From NCBI GenBank assembly GCA_024636215.1, contig JAGXHL010000023.1, forward strand, positions 1-26,333: DNA of 26,333 nucleotides. The letters run 5' to 3'. A program made the position numbers and the translations under genes. The stretch comes from Deltaproteobacteria bacterium. Lineage in GTDB: Bacteria > Desulfobacterota > Desulfuromonadia > Desulfuromonadales > BM103. Numbering within the stretch: the stretch's first letter is position 1; each line of letters begins with the position of its first letter. Below are positions 8,481 to 19,352 of the stretch, one piece after another. The notes below the pieces were generated by a model. That model did not search any database. It saw only the letters and a program-made list of their open reading frames with translations, and had not been told where the DNA came from.

Positions 8481-8690
8481 CCTCGTTTTCGTTTGGAAAC
8501 GGCCCTTTTCCACAATCTCTGCGTCAATCGGCGGATTTGATTGTGCGGCGTAAAGGACTACGCCTCCGCTCAAATCCTTGATTTCCTTGACCTTGCGAAA
8601 AATTGCTCGTTTCCAGATCGAAAACTTCACCCGCCCATCCGGAGTTTCCGGATGGGCACTACCTCGCATCGGGACCACTTAAATCACAGG
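8481..8690. repeat. Structured intergenic segment with several hairpins
   Basis: This part of the divergent phoH/eno intergenic region carries three inverted repeats: CGTTT-gg-AAACG (8490-8501), GCGGCGTA/TACGCCtCCGC (about 8545-8569), and a perfect 11-bp stem GCCCATCCGGA-gtt-TCCGGATGGGC (8633-8657). On the minus strand a GTAG lies one base before that last stem (8662-8659), as at the foot of REP elements. A 79-codon GTG-started frame crosses it on the minus strand, but has no convincing ribosome site and reads straight through the hairpins. More likely a structured repeat than a gene. Confidence 0.45.
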
Positions 8691-8697
8691 AAAATAG

Positions 8698-8725
8698 TTT
8701 AAATTTTGTCCTGATGTGCTATAAA
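8698..8725 (+). promoter_or_regulatory. Candidate promoter of eno
   Basis: TTTAAA (8698-8703), a 16-bp spacer and TATAAA (8720-8725) stand upstream of the inverted-repeat element at 8750-8911. If used, the eno leader would be about 225 nt and would contain the whole element. The -35 box is weak. No better sigma70 pair was seen between the element and the start codon. Confidence 0.35.
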
Positions 8726-8749
8726 AACCCTTCAAACAATAGCCTGCCA

Positions 8750-10244
<1,495 letters not shown>

Positions 10245-10265
10245 ACAACCTCTCAGCAGTTGGGT

Positions 10266-10300
10266 AAAAAGAGCAGGCCGGAGCGATCACGCTCCGGCCT
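10266..10300 (-). terminator. Rho-independent terminator of the toxin-antitoxin operon (possibly bidirectional)
   Basis: A perfect 11-bp GC-rich stem, AGGCCGGAGCG / CGCTCCGGCCT with loop atca (10275-10300), lies between eno and the toxin gene. On the minus strand it is followed by GCTC and five T (10270-10266), the form of an intrinsic terminator for the minus-strand operon. On the plus strand the T-run is missing, so its effect on eno is less certain. Confidence 0.75.
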
Positions 10301-10380
10301 CTCGAATGTTCTCATTAAAATGCCCTCTTCATCCCAAAGCATGTGTCCTGATAAAATCAGGAAGTGCCGGATTCAGGGAT

Positions 10381-10677
10381 TCATTCTTCGTCCACAAAAC
10401 CTGCTTCCCGACCATGCCGCAACGCTACGATAAAAATTATTTCTTCAAAAATGTGGTAGCGCATTACGTAGTTTCGGAACCCAAAGTTTAGGACAACATC
10501 ATAGTACCCTGGAAGGTCCTCGACAGGTTTGCCGATAGCAGGGTAATCTTTCAGTGAGGATGCAGCCTTGACCATCTTGTCAGCCGCACTTTTGGCGGCA
10601 CCAGGGTTTTTAGGCCGGAGAAATTCTCGTAACCTATGGAGGTCTCGAATTGCACCAGGGAGCCATTCTACTTGCAT
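10381..10677 (-). CDS. RelE/ParE-family toxin
   Basis: A 98-residue protein of the RelE/ParE toxin superfamily. Its N-terminus (VEWLPGAIRDLHRLREFL) has the family's first strand plus helical hairpin. The C-terminal part has the strand pattern NYVMRYHIFEEIIFIVALRHGRE, ending in the typical HGRE-type segment. Members either cleave mRNA on the ribosome or poison gyrase; sequence alone does not decide which. Its ATG directly follows the antitoxin TAA, with GAGGAG inside the end of the antitoxin gene, so the pair is translationally linked with the antitoxin first. Confidence 0.9.
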   Translation of the reverse strand: MQVEWLPGAIRDLHRLREFLRPKNPGAAKSAADKMVKAASSLKDYPAIGKPVEDLPGYYDVVLNFGFRNYVMRYHIFEEIIFIVALRHGREAGFVDEE

Positions 10678-10947
10678 TTATGGCTCCTCGGTTTCATCAG
10701 CATCACCCCAAGTAGTCAGCCAGTCAAGAACCTGTTGATTGGGCACGCTTTCCCCGGTCCTCTTAAATTCTTCCACGGCCTCCAAGCTTTCCTGGCGGAA
10801 ACGCTCAACAGCTTCTTCTCGATCGAGAAACTGGGCAATGGCCTCTTTAGCCAGCCAATGAGGGGTGCGCTTTTTGGACGCAGCAAGGTTCTTGAGCCGT
10901 TCTTTGTCCTGCGATCTGAGTTTAACGCTCATGGTCTCGGTTTGCAT
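10678..10947 (-). CDS. Ribbon-helix-helix (CopG-like) antitoxin
   Basis: An 89-residue protein with an N-terminal ribbon-helix-helix DNA-binding motif (SVKLRSQDKERLKNLAASKKRTPHWLAKEAIAQFLDREE split over about residues 7-45). An acidic C-terminal tail presumably wraps the toxin. The start was set at ATG 10947 because GAGGAG lies 7 nt upstream; a GTG at 10953 is only one base from that site. It should repress its own operon through the palindrome at 10970-10996 and neutralise the toxin encoded immediately downstream. Confidence 0.88.
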   Translation of the reverse strand: MQTETMSVKLRSQDKERLKNLAASKKRTPHWLAKEAIAQFLDREEAVERFRQESLEAVEEFKRTGESVPNQQVLDWLTTWGDADETEEP

Positions 10948-10967
10948 ATTCACTCTCCTCGCTATTC

Positions 10968-11015
10968 AGGTAATACCTATTAGTACCTAGTATTACTTTT
11001 CGTGCAAATTGTCAA
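10968..11015 (-). promoter_or_regulatory. Promoter and operator of the toxin-antitoxin operon
   Basis: On the minus strand a perfect TTGACA (11015-11010), 17 bp and TACTAG (10992-10987) form a sigma70-type promoter. The inverted repeat GTAATAC (10970-10976) / GTATTAC (10990-10996) overlaps the -10. AGGTA-a-TACCT (10968-10978) is itself palindromic, and TACCTA recurs exactly 10 bp apart (10974, 10984). Such helical-turn spacing is what a ribbon-helix-helix repressor needs. The promoter call is good; the operator is inferred. Confidence 0.65.
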
Positions 11016-11033
11016 GCAGTCCCCAAAGAATGT

Positions 11034-11096
11034 ATAGCATGTAATGAGGCACGAACCGCATCTTCCCAACCAACGGCGTCTTCCCAACCAAAGGCA
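11034..11096. repeat. Decayed REP-like element and 18-bp tandem duplication
   Basis: 11044-11061 (TGAGGCACGAACCGCATC and one base) matches the loop and one arm of the REP elements at 19511 and 21306, but the other arm and the GTAG foot have decayed (11034-11043). It is followed by two direct 18-bp units beginning TCTTCCCAACCAA (11061-11078 and 11079-11096), 16 of 18 identical. The stretch lies between the toxin-antitoxin promoter and the end of the large surface-protein gene. Confidence 0.55.
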
Positions 11097-11108
11097 TCCT
11101 GCCTGGCA

Positions 11109-14100
11109 TCATTTCGTGACGATGGGACTGATGACACGCCCTTCCGGTCCGGAAACCGTCACACTCTCAGGGGCCAGGGTGAGGTTCGTATCAACATGAG
11201 ACCATCGGTATTTGCCCTTGAACAACCTGTCAAAGGTCATCGGCATCAACAGACCCGCATATTCAACCATAAGACCGGCATCAGGATAGTCGCTGGTGGC
11301 ATCAATGCTCAGTGTGTTCTTTCGTGCAGTGTACTGGGCAGCGGTGACGACAATGGTGTTTGCCTGCTGGTCCGGTTGGTAATTAATCGTAACAACTTCA
11401 CTGATAACGCCGCTGTTATCTTGCGCTGTTATGGTGAAATTATTGTCACCTTCAGACAAATCGCTGAGGCTGCATAGCCAGGTGTTGCCATCCGGATAAG
11501 TGACCGGGCCAGCAACCGCCGTCGTGTCTGCAACCACAGCAACTGAGGCGCCCATCGAAACAGTGCCCGAGATTGTTTGTGCAGCGGTGTTCACAGGCGA
11601 CTGGACGGGATTTACGGCAAGCTCAAGAGGCCCCGATACCGGGTTGAGGACAAAATCAACCGTGTTAATCTGCCCAGGCAAGACAGATGTCTGGACCGGC
11701 AGCAGCGGCTCGAAGCCGGCGATTTCGCCGACGACACTGACGTCCCAGTCACCACTATGAACCCCCAGCTGATAATGACCCTCTGCGTTGGTCCGTCCTG
11801 CCACGCGGGCACCTGTTTCGAGACTGCTCAGCTCAAGCGGGAGATTGGCAAACAGCTGACCGCCTGCATCCGTCACACTGCCGGCAACCCATGCATCGAT
11901 CGGGTAGACGGTCAGATTTTTTGGCGAGCAGTCCCAGGGAGCAAAGGCAAAGCGGTCACCGACATAACCTGCCAGCTGCGCAGCCGGATCATTCAGGGAC
12001 ACCTCGCCGAGCCAGTTGTTTGGATACAACCCCGCCGCAATGGAGTACCAGCCTCTGCCGTCAGAGACAGCGTGCATTGCCCTTCCGGAGCCATCATCTA
12101 TCACTCCATCCAGGGGGATTCCGGGCATGGCGTTATTAAATTGATCACGCACAGTCCAGAGACAGGTGGTCTGATAGCTGTTCAGGTCAATCATGGCAAG
12201 GGTTGAATCTTCAGCCACGCTAATATCTCGCAGAGGGGCGTCATAAGCGTAAACCCCCTGGGGTGATGAGCTGTAAGCCGCAAACAGATCAACCGAGAGC
12301 TGGTAGTCACCATCCGGCAGAGCCAGTTCGTAACTGCCCAGAAGATCGGACCAGGCATAACCGACATAACGCGCATTTTCTGCCTTGACCAGCACGCCGG
12401 GAATCGGCCGGGCCTGTGCAGAATCTCTGATCAGCCCGACAGTGCCATTCATGACAGCTTCCACAATCAGGTTTTGATTGACGGCTTCTCCGGAAGCAAC
12501 CGTGATCGGCGGGTTGATGGTTTTGTCGTAGACATGACCGGCCAGGAAAGGGACTAATCTGTACTCGCCAGGCCCTGGGATTCCGAGGCTGTAAGCGCCG
12601 TTGTCATCGCTGCAAACGTAGCCGAAGGTTCGTCCCCAGTTGTCGAGGCCCCTGATGATGGCTCCCGGGACAGGCTCGCCCTGATCGTCCAGGACAAAGC
12701 CGTTCGAAACCTGCTGCTGGTTGGCAACCTCAACAGCAAAGGGCAGCAGCTGTTCAACAACGCCGTCGCTGATACGGAACAGGTGCCGGCCGGGGGCGTG
12801 GTAGAGGTCATGAACAAACAGATAGTTGAGCGTGGTCATGACTGTCCCCTCTGCCGCTTGCATATTCAGCAAAGCCTCGTCGCCCTGGATATTCAGGTCA
12901 TCCGAATAGATTTCATCCTGCAGCGTGAAAGTCCTGATCAAAGGCTCGCCGTCATCGATCAGACCGTTGCCGTTGACATCAATAAACTCTTCGACCAGAA
13001 CTTCGGCAGAACTGGCGAGATTGACAATGCTCAGAATCACTTCGGTCTCTTCGTCAGAGTTGATGGAGTCTCTTGAAAGAGACGCCCGCATAGCCGGTGG
13101 CGCCGTAGAATGAATGGTCACCTGCTTGATGGTCTGATTGCCCGCAAAATCACTCGCAGTGAAAGTGAACAGGTTATCACCGGCATTCAGCAAGGCCTGG
13201 TAACTCCATTGACCGGAAGCTGAGACGTCAAGACCCTGAGGCGAAGACGGTGCAGGTACCGAAACAGTTAAAACCGCGCCCGCTTCTGTCGTGCCGGCAA
13301 TCAACTGGTCGGTCGAATCTGCAGGAGAGGCTATCGGATCAATCGTCAGGATCGGGGCAAGCGTGTCGACATAGAGGCTGACGGTCTGCTCAACTGAGCC
13401 GTAAGCACTGGTCGCTTGCACCCTGATAAGGTTATGGCTGTTTTCAACAAGATTTGCCACCGGACAAGTCCATGAGCCGCTGACCTGATCAAGGCTGACC
13501 GTCCCCACCGTCGCCGATGAAGGACTCGGCTCAGCGACCTGAACAGAGACAACCGCCCCCGGGGTGACCTGCCCGGTTAACAGAAGGTTTTGTGAGGACC
13601 GGGGGGTCACGACCGGTGCAACCGTCAACTCGGGAGCCGACATCGCTTGAAATTGCCGAACAAACAGATCAACGGAGCCGTAACTTCCTTCACCCAAAAT
13701 ACGGTTCGTGCTGCCGGTGAGCAGAAGGTCGCCCTGACGGGTTTCGTGAATGCCAACCGCAGTATCCGTTGAGCCGGCATCAAACCGATCATGCCAGAGA
13801 AGATGTCCGTCACGATCGTATCTCGCCCAGTAAATGTCACTATTCTGAAGACTGTTCCGCAGCAAACCGGTGACCAGCAGATGCCCTGCCTGGTCCAGAG
13901 ACAGTGCCCCGGCAAGGTCTTTATAGGGCCCGCCGATCTTTTCGTACCACTGCCGCAGACCGGCAGAATCATACTTGAGCAGATACATATCAAGATCTCT
14001 TCCTGTCAGGTCATTCACTTCCCCGAGCAGGTAGAGATTGTCACTGGCGTCAACAACAAGTTTTTTGGCGCTGCCGGGTCTGTGCCCCTCAATCACATCA

Positions 14101-17100
14101 GCCCACTGCAGATTGCCATCGCTGTCATATTTGACAATAAAACCACTCTCTATCGCGCTCACACCGTGCAGCAAGCCACTCGTGGAACCGACAAGATAGA
14201 TATGGCCCAGGCTATCGAGGGCAAGATCGTAAGCGATCTGATCCCCGGGATGGCCAGGCCCGGCCAGACGGGACCACTGATAAGTGCCGTGACTGTCATA
14301 CTTGACCAGAAAATAGTCCTGGCCTCCGCCATGGCTGACATTGCGGTCGGGGGAAACGCTGGTACTGCCTGTGATGTAGACGTTGCCGAAGGCGTCGACA
14401 GCCACAGCATTGACCTTTTGCACGCCCTTTCTGGAGGCGTAATCACTGGTCCAGAGCTCCCCTCCATGGTCGGCATACTTACTCACATAGGCGTTCTCAC
14501 CCGAGTTCCACGCCATATAAATATGGCCAGCGGCATCAACCGTCACCGCCTGGCCCTGCTCCTGCGCTCCTCGGTCAATGTTAACCAACGGCGTCATACT
14601 GCCATTTTCAGCAAGCTTCCACAGGGCAACATCCTGCTCTGCGGCCGAGTTGCCTTGAGAACCAACGAGATAGAGCTGATCCTGGTCCGTCATGGCGGAG
14701 GCAAGCGGGAGGTCCGGATAAGCGCTGCCGTATTGCAACGTTGTGCCGGCGGTATAGGGTGTGGGCGACGCAATATCCAGGTCAATGCGCTTGACCAAAA
14801 TTACGCCATCATCGTCGCCGGCCTGAATCCTTATCCTGTGCTGCCCCGGGAGAATTCCTGTGATGCCACTGGTCCAGGCCGTCGAGTAGCGCGAAGCAGT
14901 GGTGGTCACCTGCGCAGAGGAATCGACCGCAACCGTCAGGTCTGCCAGATATTCATGGCGACCGGCAAGCTCGAGAGTTCCGTTTATCGGATCATAAGAG
15001 AAAGGTTCCACCGTCAGCAGCGGCGGTGAATAGTCCATGCCCGTCTTATAGCGATTGAGGGCGCCCCGTGATTCCCAGTGGTAGGTCGTGTAATTCTCAT
15101 ACAGGTAACTGGTCGAGATGAACAGGTTGCCGTAGGGATCACCCGCCAATCCGGCCACCGCATCGTTGTAAGACCCGGACCCCGTGCTCACCGCGCTGTT
15201 CCAGAGGGGCTCTCCTGCTGCAGAGTAGCGACTCCACTTCAGGCCGAGGTTGACGTTGTATCCGCTTCTTTTCTGCCCATACCAGCCTGCAATGACGATA
15301 TCATCCTCGCCGGTCAGGGTGAGAGCCTCTCCGGCGCTGATGCCATGATCCTGGATCAGCCATAAATCGCTGCCATCCGGTGCGACCTTGATGACAAAAG
15401 CGTCTTGCTCAAAGGTCGGTCCAGCCCCGTCAAAAGAGCCGTAAGTGCTGCCGGTCAGCACCAGGTTGCCCTGGCTGTCGATGACCATTTGACTGCCGGT
15501 CTCCACCAGCGAGGTGCCCCACTGCCGACGCCAGAGCTCTTGGCCATCGGTATCAAGCTTGATCAAAAAAACATCCGTGCCACCGTAATGACTGCCACCC
15601 TCCTCGCCAAGATAGCCGTCCGTGTTACCGAAAAGGTAGATATCCCCGGCTGCATTCACAGCGATATCCGCCACAGTATCAGTGAAGTCGGTGGCGATGA
15701 CCTGTCGCCAGACAAGCTTGTTTGCCATATCCATTTTCGCCAGCTGGATATGGCCGCCGTCTGTCAGGTCCCTGCTGGAGATTCCCTCACGGGTCGCACC
15801 TGCCAGAAAGTAATGCCCCGCCTGGTCCATGCTGAATTGGGACCAGGGGGAGGAGTCCGCATAGAGAGGCAGTTCAACATTGTGGCTCAAGAGCCCGTAA
15901 GCATTGGCGGCGTCGGAGAACCAGCGCAACGACGTCGAATCCAGCACAACGTAGGCGTCATCGGTCTTAATGGCATCCTTGCAATAATTATAGCTTCCGG
16001 AATCCGGCGGAAAGGGTTCCGTCCAGTGCACAGCCTGATTCAGGTCGAATTTGAACACCCTCAGAGACTCTGACTCGACATTCTTGACGGCATACACCGA
16101 CCCGTCGGCAGCGTACTTAAGGCAGGTGTACCTTTTACCGCCGGCCAACTCTCCCTGAAGAAGACTCTGCCAAACGTGCTCGGGTGGTTGACCGCTATCA
16201 TCGACCTCGAAGCTGACGGCGGCTTCGACGACGACACCGTTGACATTGGTTGCCAGCAATCGCAGCAGGTAGCTGCCATTGGCATAGGCCTCAAGGGTCT
16301 GACCATTGCGGGTGGCAACCGCAGTGCCGTTGAGATAAACCTCGATCTGTTCATCCGGCAGGTTGCTCTGATAGCGCAGGGCAATTGAACCATCCGGATA
16401 AACCTCGTTGCGGGCCGGTGAGGTGATGACGAGCTGTGGTGGGGCATCATTATCGCGAATCGTATAGCTGAACTGAGCAACCCCGAGCAGAGCCTGCGCA
16501 GGATTGACGAGTTTAAGGACCAGCATTTCATCCGGTTCTTCGATGACATCATCCACGATCTCCAGAGCAATCGTCGCTGTCGTCTCTCCGGCGGGGAATA
16601 CCAGCGTGCCAGCCTCAACCAAGGCGTCAACCCCTGGAGTTGCGCTGCTCGATGCTGCCTCAACCAGGTAATCGACCGTCACATCCTGTGCAGAGACTGC
16701 AGAGAGTTCAACGACAACCGCAACCCTGCCGACATCTTCAGCAGCACTGTCAGCTGTCAGTGCGAAACCAACCTCGGGAGGAATATCATCGTTGAGGATG
16801 GTATAAGTTGTCCGCTCCAGCCCCAGAGAAGCATTTGTCGGATTCGCCAGGGACAGAATCAGGGTCTCATCCTCTTCGGGGATCGTATCATTGACGATGG
16901 TCAGGTCGATGGTTTTGGCGGTCTCGCCGGGGCTGAAGGTCAGCAAGGCCGGAGTCAACAGGTAATCTGAACCCGGTAAGGCGGTGCTCTCAGGGTCAAT
17001 GCCGAGTTCAACCGTCACGCTCCGGTCCCAGAGGTGGCTCAAGAGCACATCAAGACTTGCCGTCTCGGATTCCGGCGCGCTCGTTTCAGCAACGGCGAAA

Positions 17101-19352
17101 CCGACTCCGGGTTCCTCTCCGGCGCGGAAGACGATTGAGGCAAGATTGTTGTGACTGCTCGCCTCCTCGATCAGGTCGTTTTGATCGACCACAAGGGTAT
17201 ATTCAACATCACCTGAGGCGACCAGGCTTAAAGGGAACTCGATGTTGACAAAGGAGTTCCCAGGCACTGAAATCTCTGTCTCGCCAGCAAGGCTTCCTGT
17301 CTCCGCAGTGCCGGCAAAGAGCGCGACGCTGACATTCTCTGCCGTTGCAGCGCCCAGGTTCCAGACCTGCGCCGAGAGAGTAACCTCTGAAGGGATACTG
17401 ATTACGGGATAGGGATGAATGGCAAGGTCAACATTTTCAATTTGCAGATCGGTCTGTATCGTGCCGGCATGGAGGGCCTGAACTGCTATCGCCGTCTCAA
17501 AGACGCGGTTGCTCCAGCTGCCGTTGCTGCCCTGCTGGGTCAGAATATAATCGACCGTCTTATCGATTACGACTTGTGATGTCCCAGCAGTCTTGAGCGT
17601 CAGCAGAGCGGTTGCGCTTTCGTAAACCGTGCTTGCATTCCTGCCAAAGCCGCCGTCAGGATTCTGCATGCCTGTCAACCAGGCCAGGCCTTCAGCCACT
17701 GCCGACTGCAGCGCAACGTCGGCCTGGCCACGATAGGCATCCAGGGCAAGCAACACGAAAGCGGTCGGCTGCACCATGCTGAGGCCTTGACCATTACTCC
17801 AGCCGCCGTCATCACCCTGCAGGCTTTGCAGATAAGCGATGGCCGCCTCAATCGCTGCGCTGTCGGCTCCACCCTGAACGGTCAATGCGCGCAGGACCAG
17901 AGCCGTATCAACGGGGTTGCTCAGATAACCGGGCCCACTCCCCCAGCCGCCATCGGTATTCTGCATGGGCTCGATTTCTCCAGGGCTGAGGCTGTCCAAA
18001 TGCAGTAGTTTTCGGGCCAGAAAGTCATAATTGTCCGCTCTTGTTTGACTCAGCCAGAGTTGTCCTTGCGCAACATTGGTGCTGGCCACAGAAAATCTTT
18101 TCAAGGCGGCCACCGCAGCGGCCGTATCACGTTGAGCGCTGGCGAAGGGGTCCTGCCACTGGCCGCCTGGCTCCTGATGAGCCAGCAACCAGTTCACCCC
18201 ATCATTGACATGTGGTGTAACGTGTGGAGTGATGCTGTCGGTCGTCACTCCCGGGTTCGTCTCAGCAACAGTCGTGACGAGCAGATCTGTCTGCACCAGA
18301 CCATGACCACCAGTCAAAACCGAGAAGCGCTTTTCCCATTCGTTTTGAAGGTTGTTGATTAATCGTAATTTGTGCAGAGAGGCAGGATCGCGATCAGACC
18401 AGCTGTCAGGAGCAACCAGAAGAATAAAGGCCATGCGAAAAGTTTTGTCAGGCTCGGCCGGGGGATAACGCTCACCCATAGCGGCAACGATCTGCTCCAT
18501 TGTTACCACTTGTGCGTATCCCGGGATCGTCACGCCCACCTCAGGCAGACGATTGCGGTCAATCCCCGGGCTATCGATCAGGGCTAAGGGCGGAACCTGC
18601 TCCTTATCTGCCAGCCCCATCAGGTAAAGATCCAGAGGGCTCAGAATTCTTCCGAAGGGATTCTCCACAGCAGATTGTTCAGGCGCGACAGATGTGAAGG
18701 TGCCGTCACCGTTATCCTGCCAGCGGTTGCCATAGAGGGACGAGCCCTGCGCATCGAGCAGGAAACTCCAGTGCGCATTGCCGAGACCCAGCAAGGCACC
18801 ACTCTCCTCACCATCCTGTTGAAAGGAGAGATAAGCGCCCCAGCGGTGCATCGTCTCATGTGTCAGGGCCTGAAGCGTCTCTTCAAAGCCGGTCGCAGTC
18901 GGTTCAAGCACATGGCTGTTCAGGTTGGCCATGTCGATCATCCCTTCCAGACGATCGAGATAGGAGCCATCAGCAGAATAGAGATGGGTTGCATCAAACA
19001 GCTCGAGGCCGATGCCTTCCACATTATTTCTGGTTGCATGAAAGAAGGCTTTAGCACCGGGAGAGGGCATCAGAAAGTCGAAATCGGTCAAAACCACCAG
19101 AAAGTCATAATCATCGTCATGCTCAGCATAGAACGCCCTGCTGACCTCCTGTCTCGGCAAGAGATTGAAAGCCCCCTGGCTATCAAGGGCAGCATAATCA
19201 CCGGAAGCTTCCATGACCGTGATGTTGTCATAGTCACCGAGGACATTGATGGATAACGCGTAAACCGGATTAATCAGAAGTAACGAAGCGATCAGGGTAA
19301 ACAGGAAAAATGCAGAAAAGAGCCCGAGCAACGAACGTCGCAGAAACGTCAT
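11109..19352 (-). CDS. Giant multidomain exported protein with HExxH metallopeptidase-like head
   Basis: 2747 residues; ATG 19352 was chosen because GGAGGGG lies 5 nt upstream, and a further ATG four codons earlier lies within that site. A signal peptide or TM spans about 3-33. Domains in order: head with HETMH (HExxH zinc motif, about 165-169) followed by the SPLDLYLMGL block (238-247); alpha/alpha-toroid repeats like prenyltransferase or squalene cyclase (DGGWG, DGGWS, DGGFG, 380-630); CARDB-like (640-745); two Calx-beta domains (750-970); Ig-like; a first SBBP-type beta-propeller (about 1080-1440); Ig-like; a second propeller (1545-1905); Ig-like domains; a DVNGNGLIDDGE calcium-type loop; several carboxypeptidase-regulatory-like domains; and a C-terminal beta domain. 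No LPXTG, PEP-CTERM or outer-membrane anchor was recognised. Probable role: secreted or cell-surface protease/adhesin. The HExxH makes peptidase activity plausible but unproven. It has no operon partner. Confidence 0.88.
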   Translation of the reverse strand: MTFLRRSLLGLFSAFFLFTLIASLLLINPVYALSINVLGDYDNITVMEASGDYAALDSQGAFNLLPRQEVSRAFYAEHDDDYDFLVVLTDFDFLMPSPGAKAFFHATRNNVEGIGLELFDATHLYSADGSYLDRLEGMIDMANLNSHVLEPTATGFEETLQALTHETMHRWGAYLSFQQDGEESGALLGLGNAHWSFLLDAQGSSLYGNRWQDNGDGTFTSVAPEQSAVENPFGRILSPLDLYLMGLADKEQVPPLALIDSPGIDRNRLPEVGVTIPGYAQVVTMEQIVAAMGERYPPAEPDKTFRMAFILLVAPDSWSDRDPASLHKLRLINNLQNEWEKRFSVLTGGHGLVQTDLLVTTVAETNPGVTTDSITPHVTPHVNDGVNWLLAHQEPGGQWQDPFASAQRDTAAAVAALKRFSVASTNVAQGQLWLSQTRADNYDFLARKLLHLDSLSPGEIEPMQNTDGGWGSGPGYLSNPVDTALVLRALTVQGGADSAAIEAAIAYLQSLQGDDGGWSNGQGLSMVQPTAFVLLALDAYRGQADVALQSAVAEGLAWLTGMQNPDGGFGRNASTVYESATALLTLKTAGTSQVVIDKTVDYILTQQGSNGSWSNRVFETAIAVQALHAGTIQTDLQIENVDLAIHPYPVISIPSEVTLSAQVWNLGAATAENVSVALFAGTAETGSLAGETEISVPGNSFVNIEFPLSLVASGDVEYTLVVDQNDLIEEASSHNNLASIVFRAGEEPGVGFAVAETSAPESETASLDVLLSHLWDRSVTVELGIDPESTALPGSDYLLTPALLTFSPGETAKTIDLTIVNDTIPEEDETLILSLANPTNASLGLERTTYTILNDDIPPEVGFALTADSAAEDVGRVAVVVELSAVSAQDVTVDYLVEAASSSATPGVDALVEAGTLVFPAGETTATIALEIVDDVIEEPDEMLVLKLVNPAQALLGVAQFSYTIRDNDAPPQLVITSPARNEVYPDGSIALRYQSNLPDEQIEVYLNGTAVATRNGQTLEAYANGSYLLRLLATNVNGVVVEAAVSFEVDDSGQPPEHVWQSLLQGELAGGKRYTCLKYAADGSVYAVKNVESESLRVFKFDLNQAVHWTEPFPPDSGSYNYCKDAIKTDDAYVVLDSTSLRWFSDAANAYGLLSHNVELPLYADSSPWSQFSMDQAGHYFLAGATREGISSRDLTDGGHIQLAKMDMANKLVWRQVIATDFTDTVADIAVNAAGDIYLFGNTDGYLGEEGGSHYGGTDVFLIKLDTDGQELWRRQWGTSLVETGSQMVIDSQGNLVLTGSTYGSFDGAGPTFEQDAFVIKVAPDGSDLWLIQDHGISAGEALTLTGEDDIVIAGWYGQKRSGYNVNLGLKWSRYSAAGEPLWNSAVSTGSGSYNDAVAGLAGDPYGNLFISTSYLYENYTTYHWESRGALNRYKTGMDYSPPLLTVEPFSYDPINGTLELAGRHEYLADLTVAVDSSAQVTTTASRYSTAWTSGITGILPGQHRIRIQAGDDDGVILVKRIDLDIASPTPYTAGTTLQYGSAYPDLPLASAMTDQDQLYLVGSQGNSAAEQDVALWKLAENGSMTPLVNIDRGAQEQGQAVTVDAAGHIYMAWNSGENAYVSKYADHGGELWTSDYASRKGVQKVNAVAVDAFGNVYITGSTSVSPDRNVSHGGGQDYFLVKYDSHGTYQWSRLAGPGHPGDQIAYDLALDSLGHIYLVGSTSGLLHGVSAIESGFIVKYDSDGNLQWADVIEGHRPGSAKKLVVDASDNLYLLGEVNDLTGRDLDMYLLKYDSAGLRQWYEKIGGPYKDLAGALSLDQAGHLLVTGLLRNSLQNSDIYWARYDRDGHLLWHDRFDAGSTDTAVGIHETRQGDLLLTGSTNRILGEGSYGSVDLFVRQFQAMSAPELTVAPVVTPRSSQNLLLTGQVTPGAVVSVQVAEPSPSSATVGTVSLDQVSGSWTCPVANLVENSHNLIRVQATSAYGSVEQTVSLYVDTLAPILTIDPIASPADSTDQLIAGTTEAGAVLTVSVPAPSSPQGLDVSASGQWSYQALLNAGDNLFTFTASDFAGNQTIKQVTIHSTAPPAMRASLSRDSINSDEETEVILSIVNLASSAEVLVEEFIDVNGNGLIDDGEPLIRTFTLQDEIYSDDLNIQGDEALLNMQAAEGTVMTTLNYLFVHDLYHAPGRHLFRISDGVVEQLLPFAVEVANQQQVSNGFVLDDQGEPVPGAIIRGLDNWGRTFGYVCSDDNGAYSLGIPGPGEYRLVPFLAGHVYDKTINPPITVASGEAVNQNLIVEAVMNGTVGLIRDSAQARPIPGVLVKAENARYVGYAWSDLLGSYELALPDGDYQLSVDLFAAYSSSPQGVYAYDAPLRDISVAEDSTLAMIDLNSYQTTCLWTVRDQFNNAMPGIPLDGVIDDGSGRAMHAVSDGRGWYSIAAGLYPNNWLGEVSLNDPAAQLAGYVGDRFAFAPWDCSPKNLTVYPIDAWVAGSVTDAGGQLFANLPLELSSLETGARVAGRTNAEGHYQLGVHSGDWDVSVVGEIAGFEPLLPVQTSVLPGQINTVDFVLNPVSGPLELAVNPVQSPVNTAAQTISGTVSMGASVAVVADTTAVAGPVTYPDGNTWLCSLSDLSEGDNNFTITAQDNSGVISEVVTINYQPDQQANTIVVTAAQYTARKNTLSIDATSDYPDAGLMVEYAGLLMPMTFDRLFKGKYRWSHVDTNLTLAPESVTVSGPEGRVISPIVTK

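Noticed and set aside
8439..8678. 79-codon minus-strand gene upstream of phoH
   Set aside because: GTG start without a good ribosome site; the frame crosses three hairpins and overlaps the phoH promoter candidate. Better explained as a structured repeat, though a small gene cannot be fully excluded.
13791..15029. 412-codon frame antisense to the giant surface protein
   Set aside because: The minus-strand frame shows clear propeller repeats across the same DNA; the antisense product has no recognisable features.
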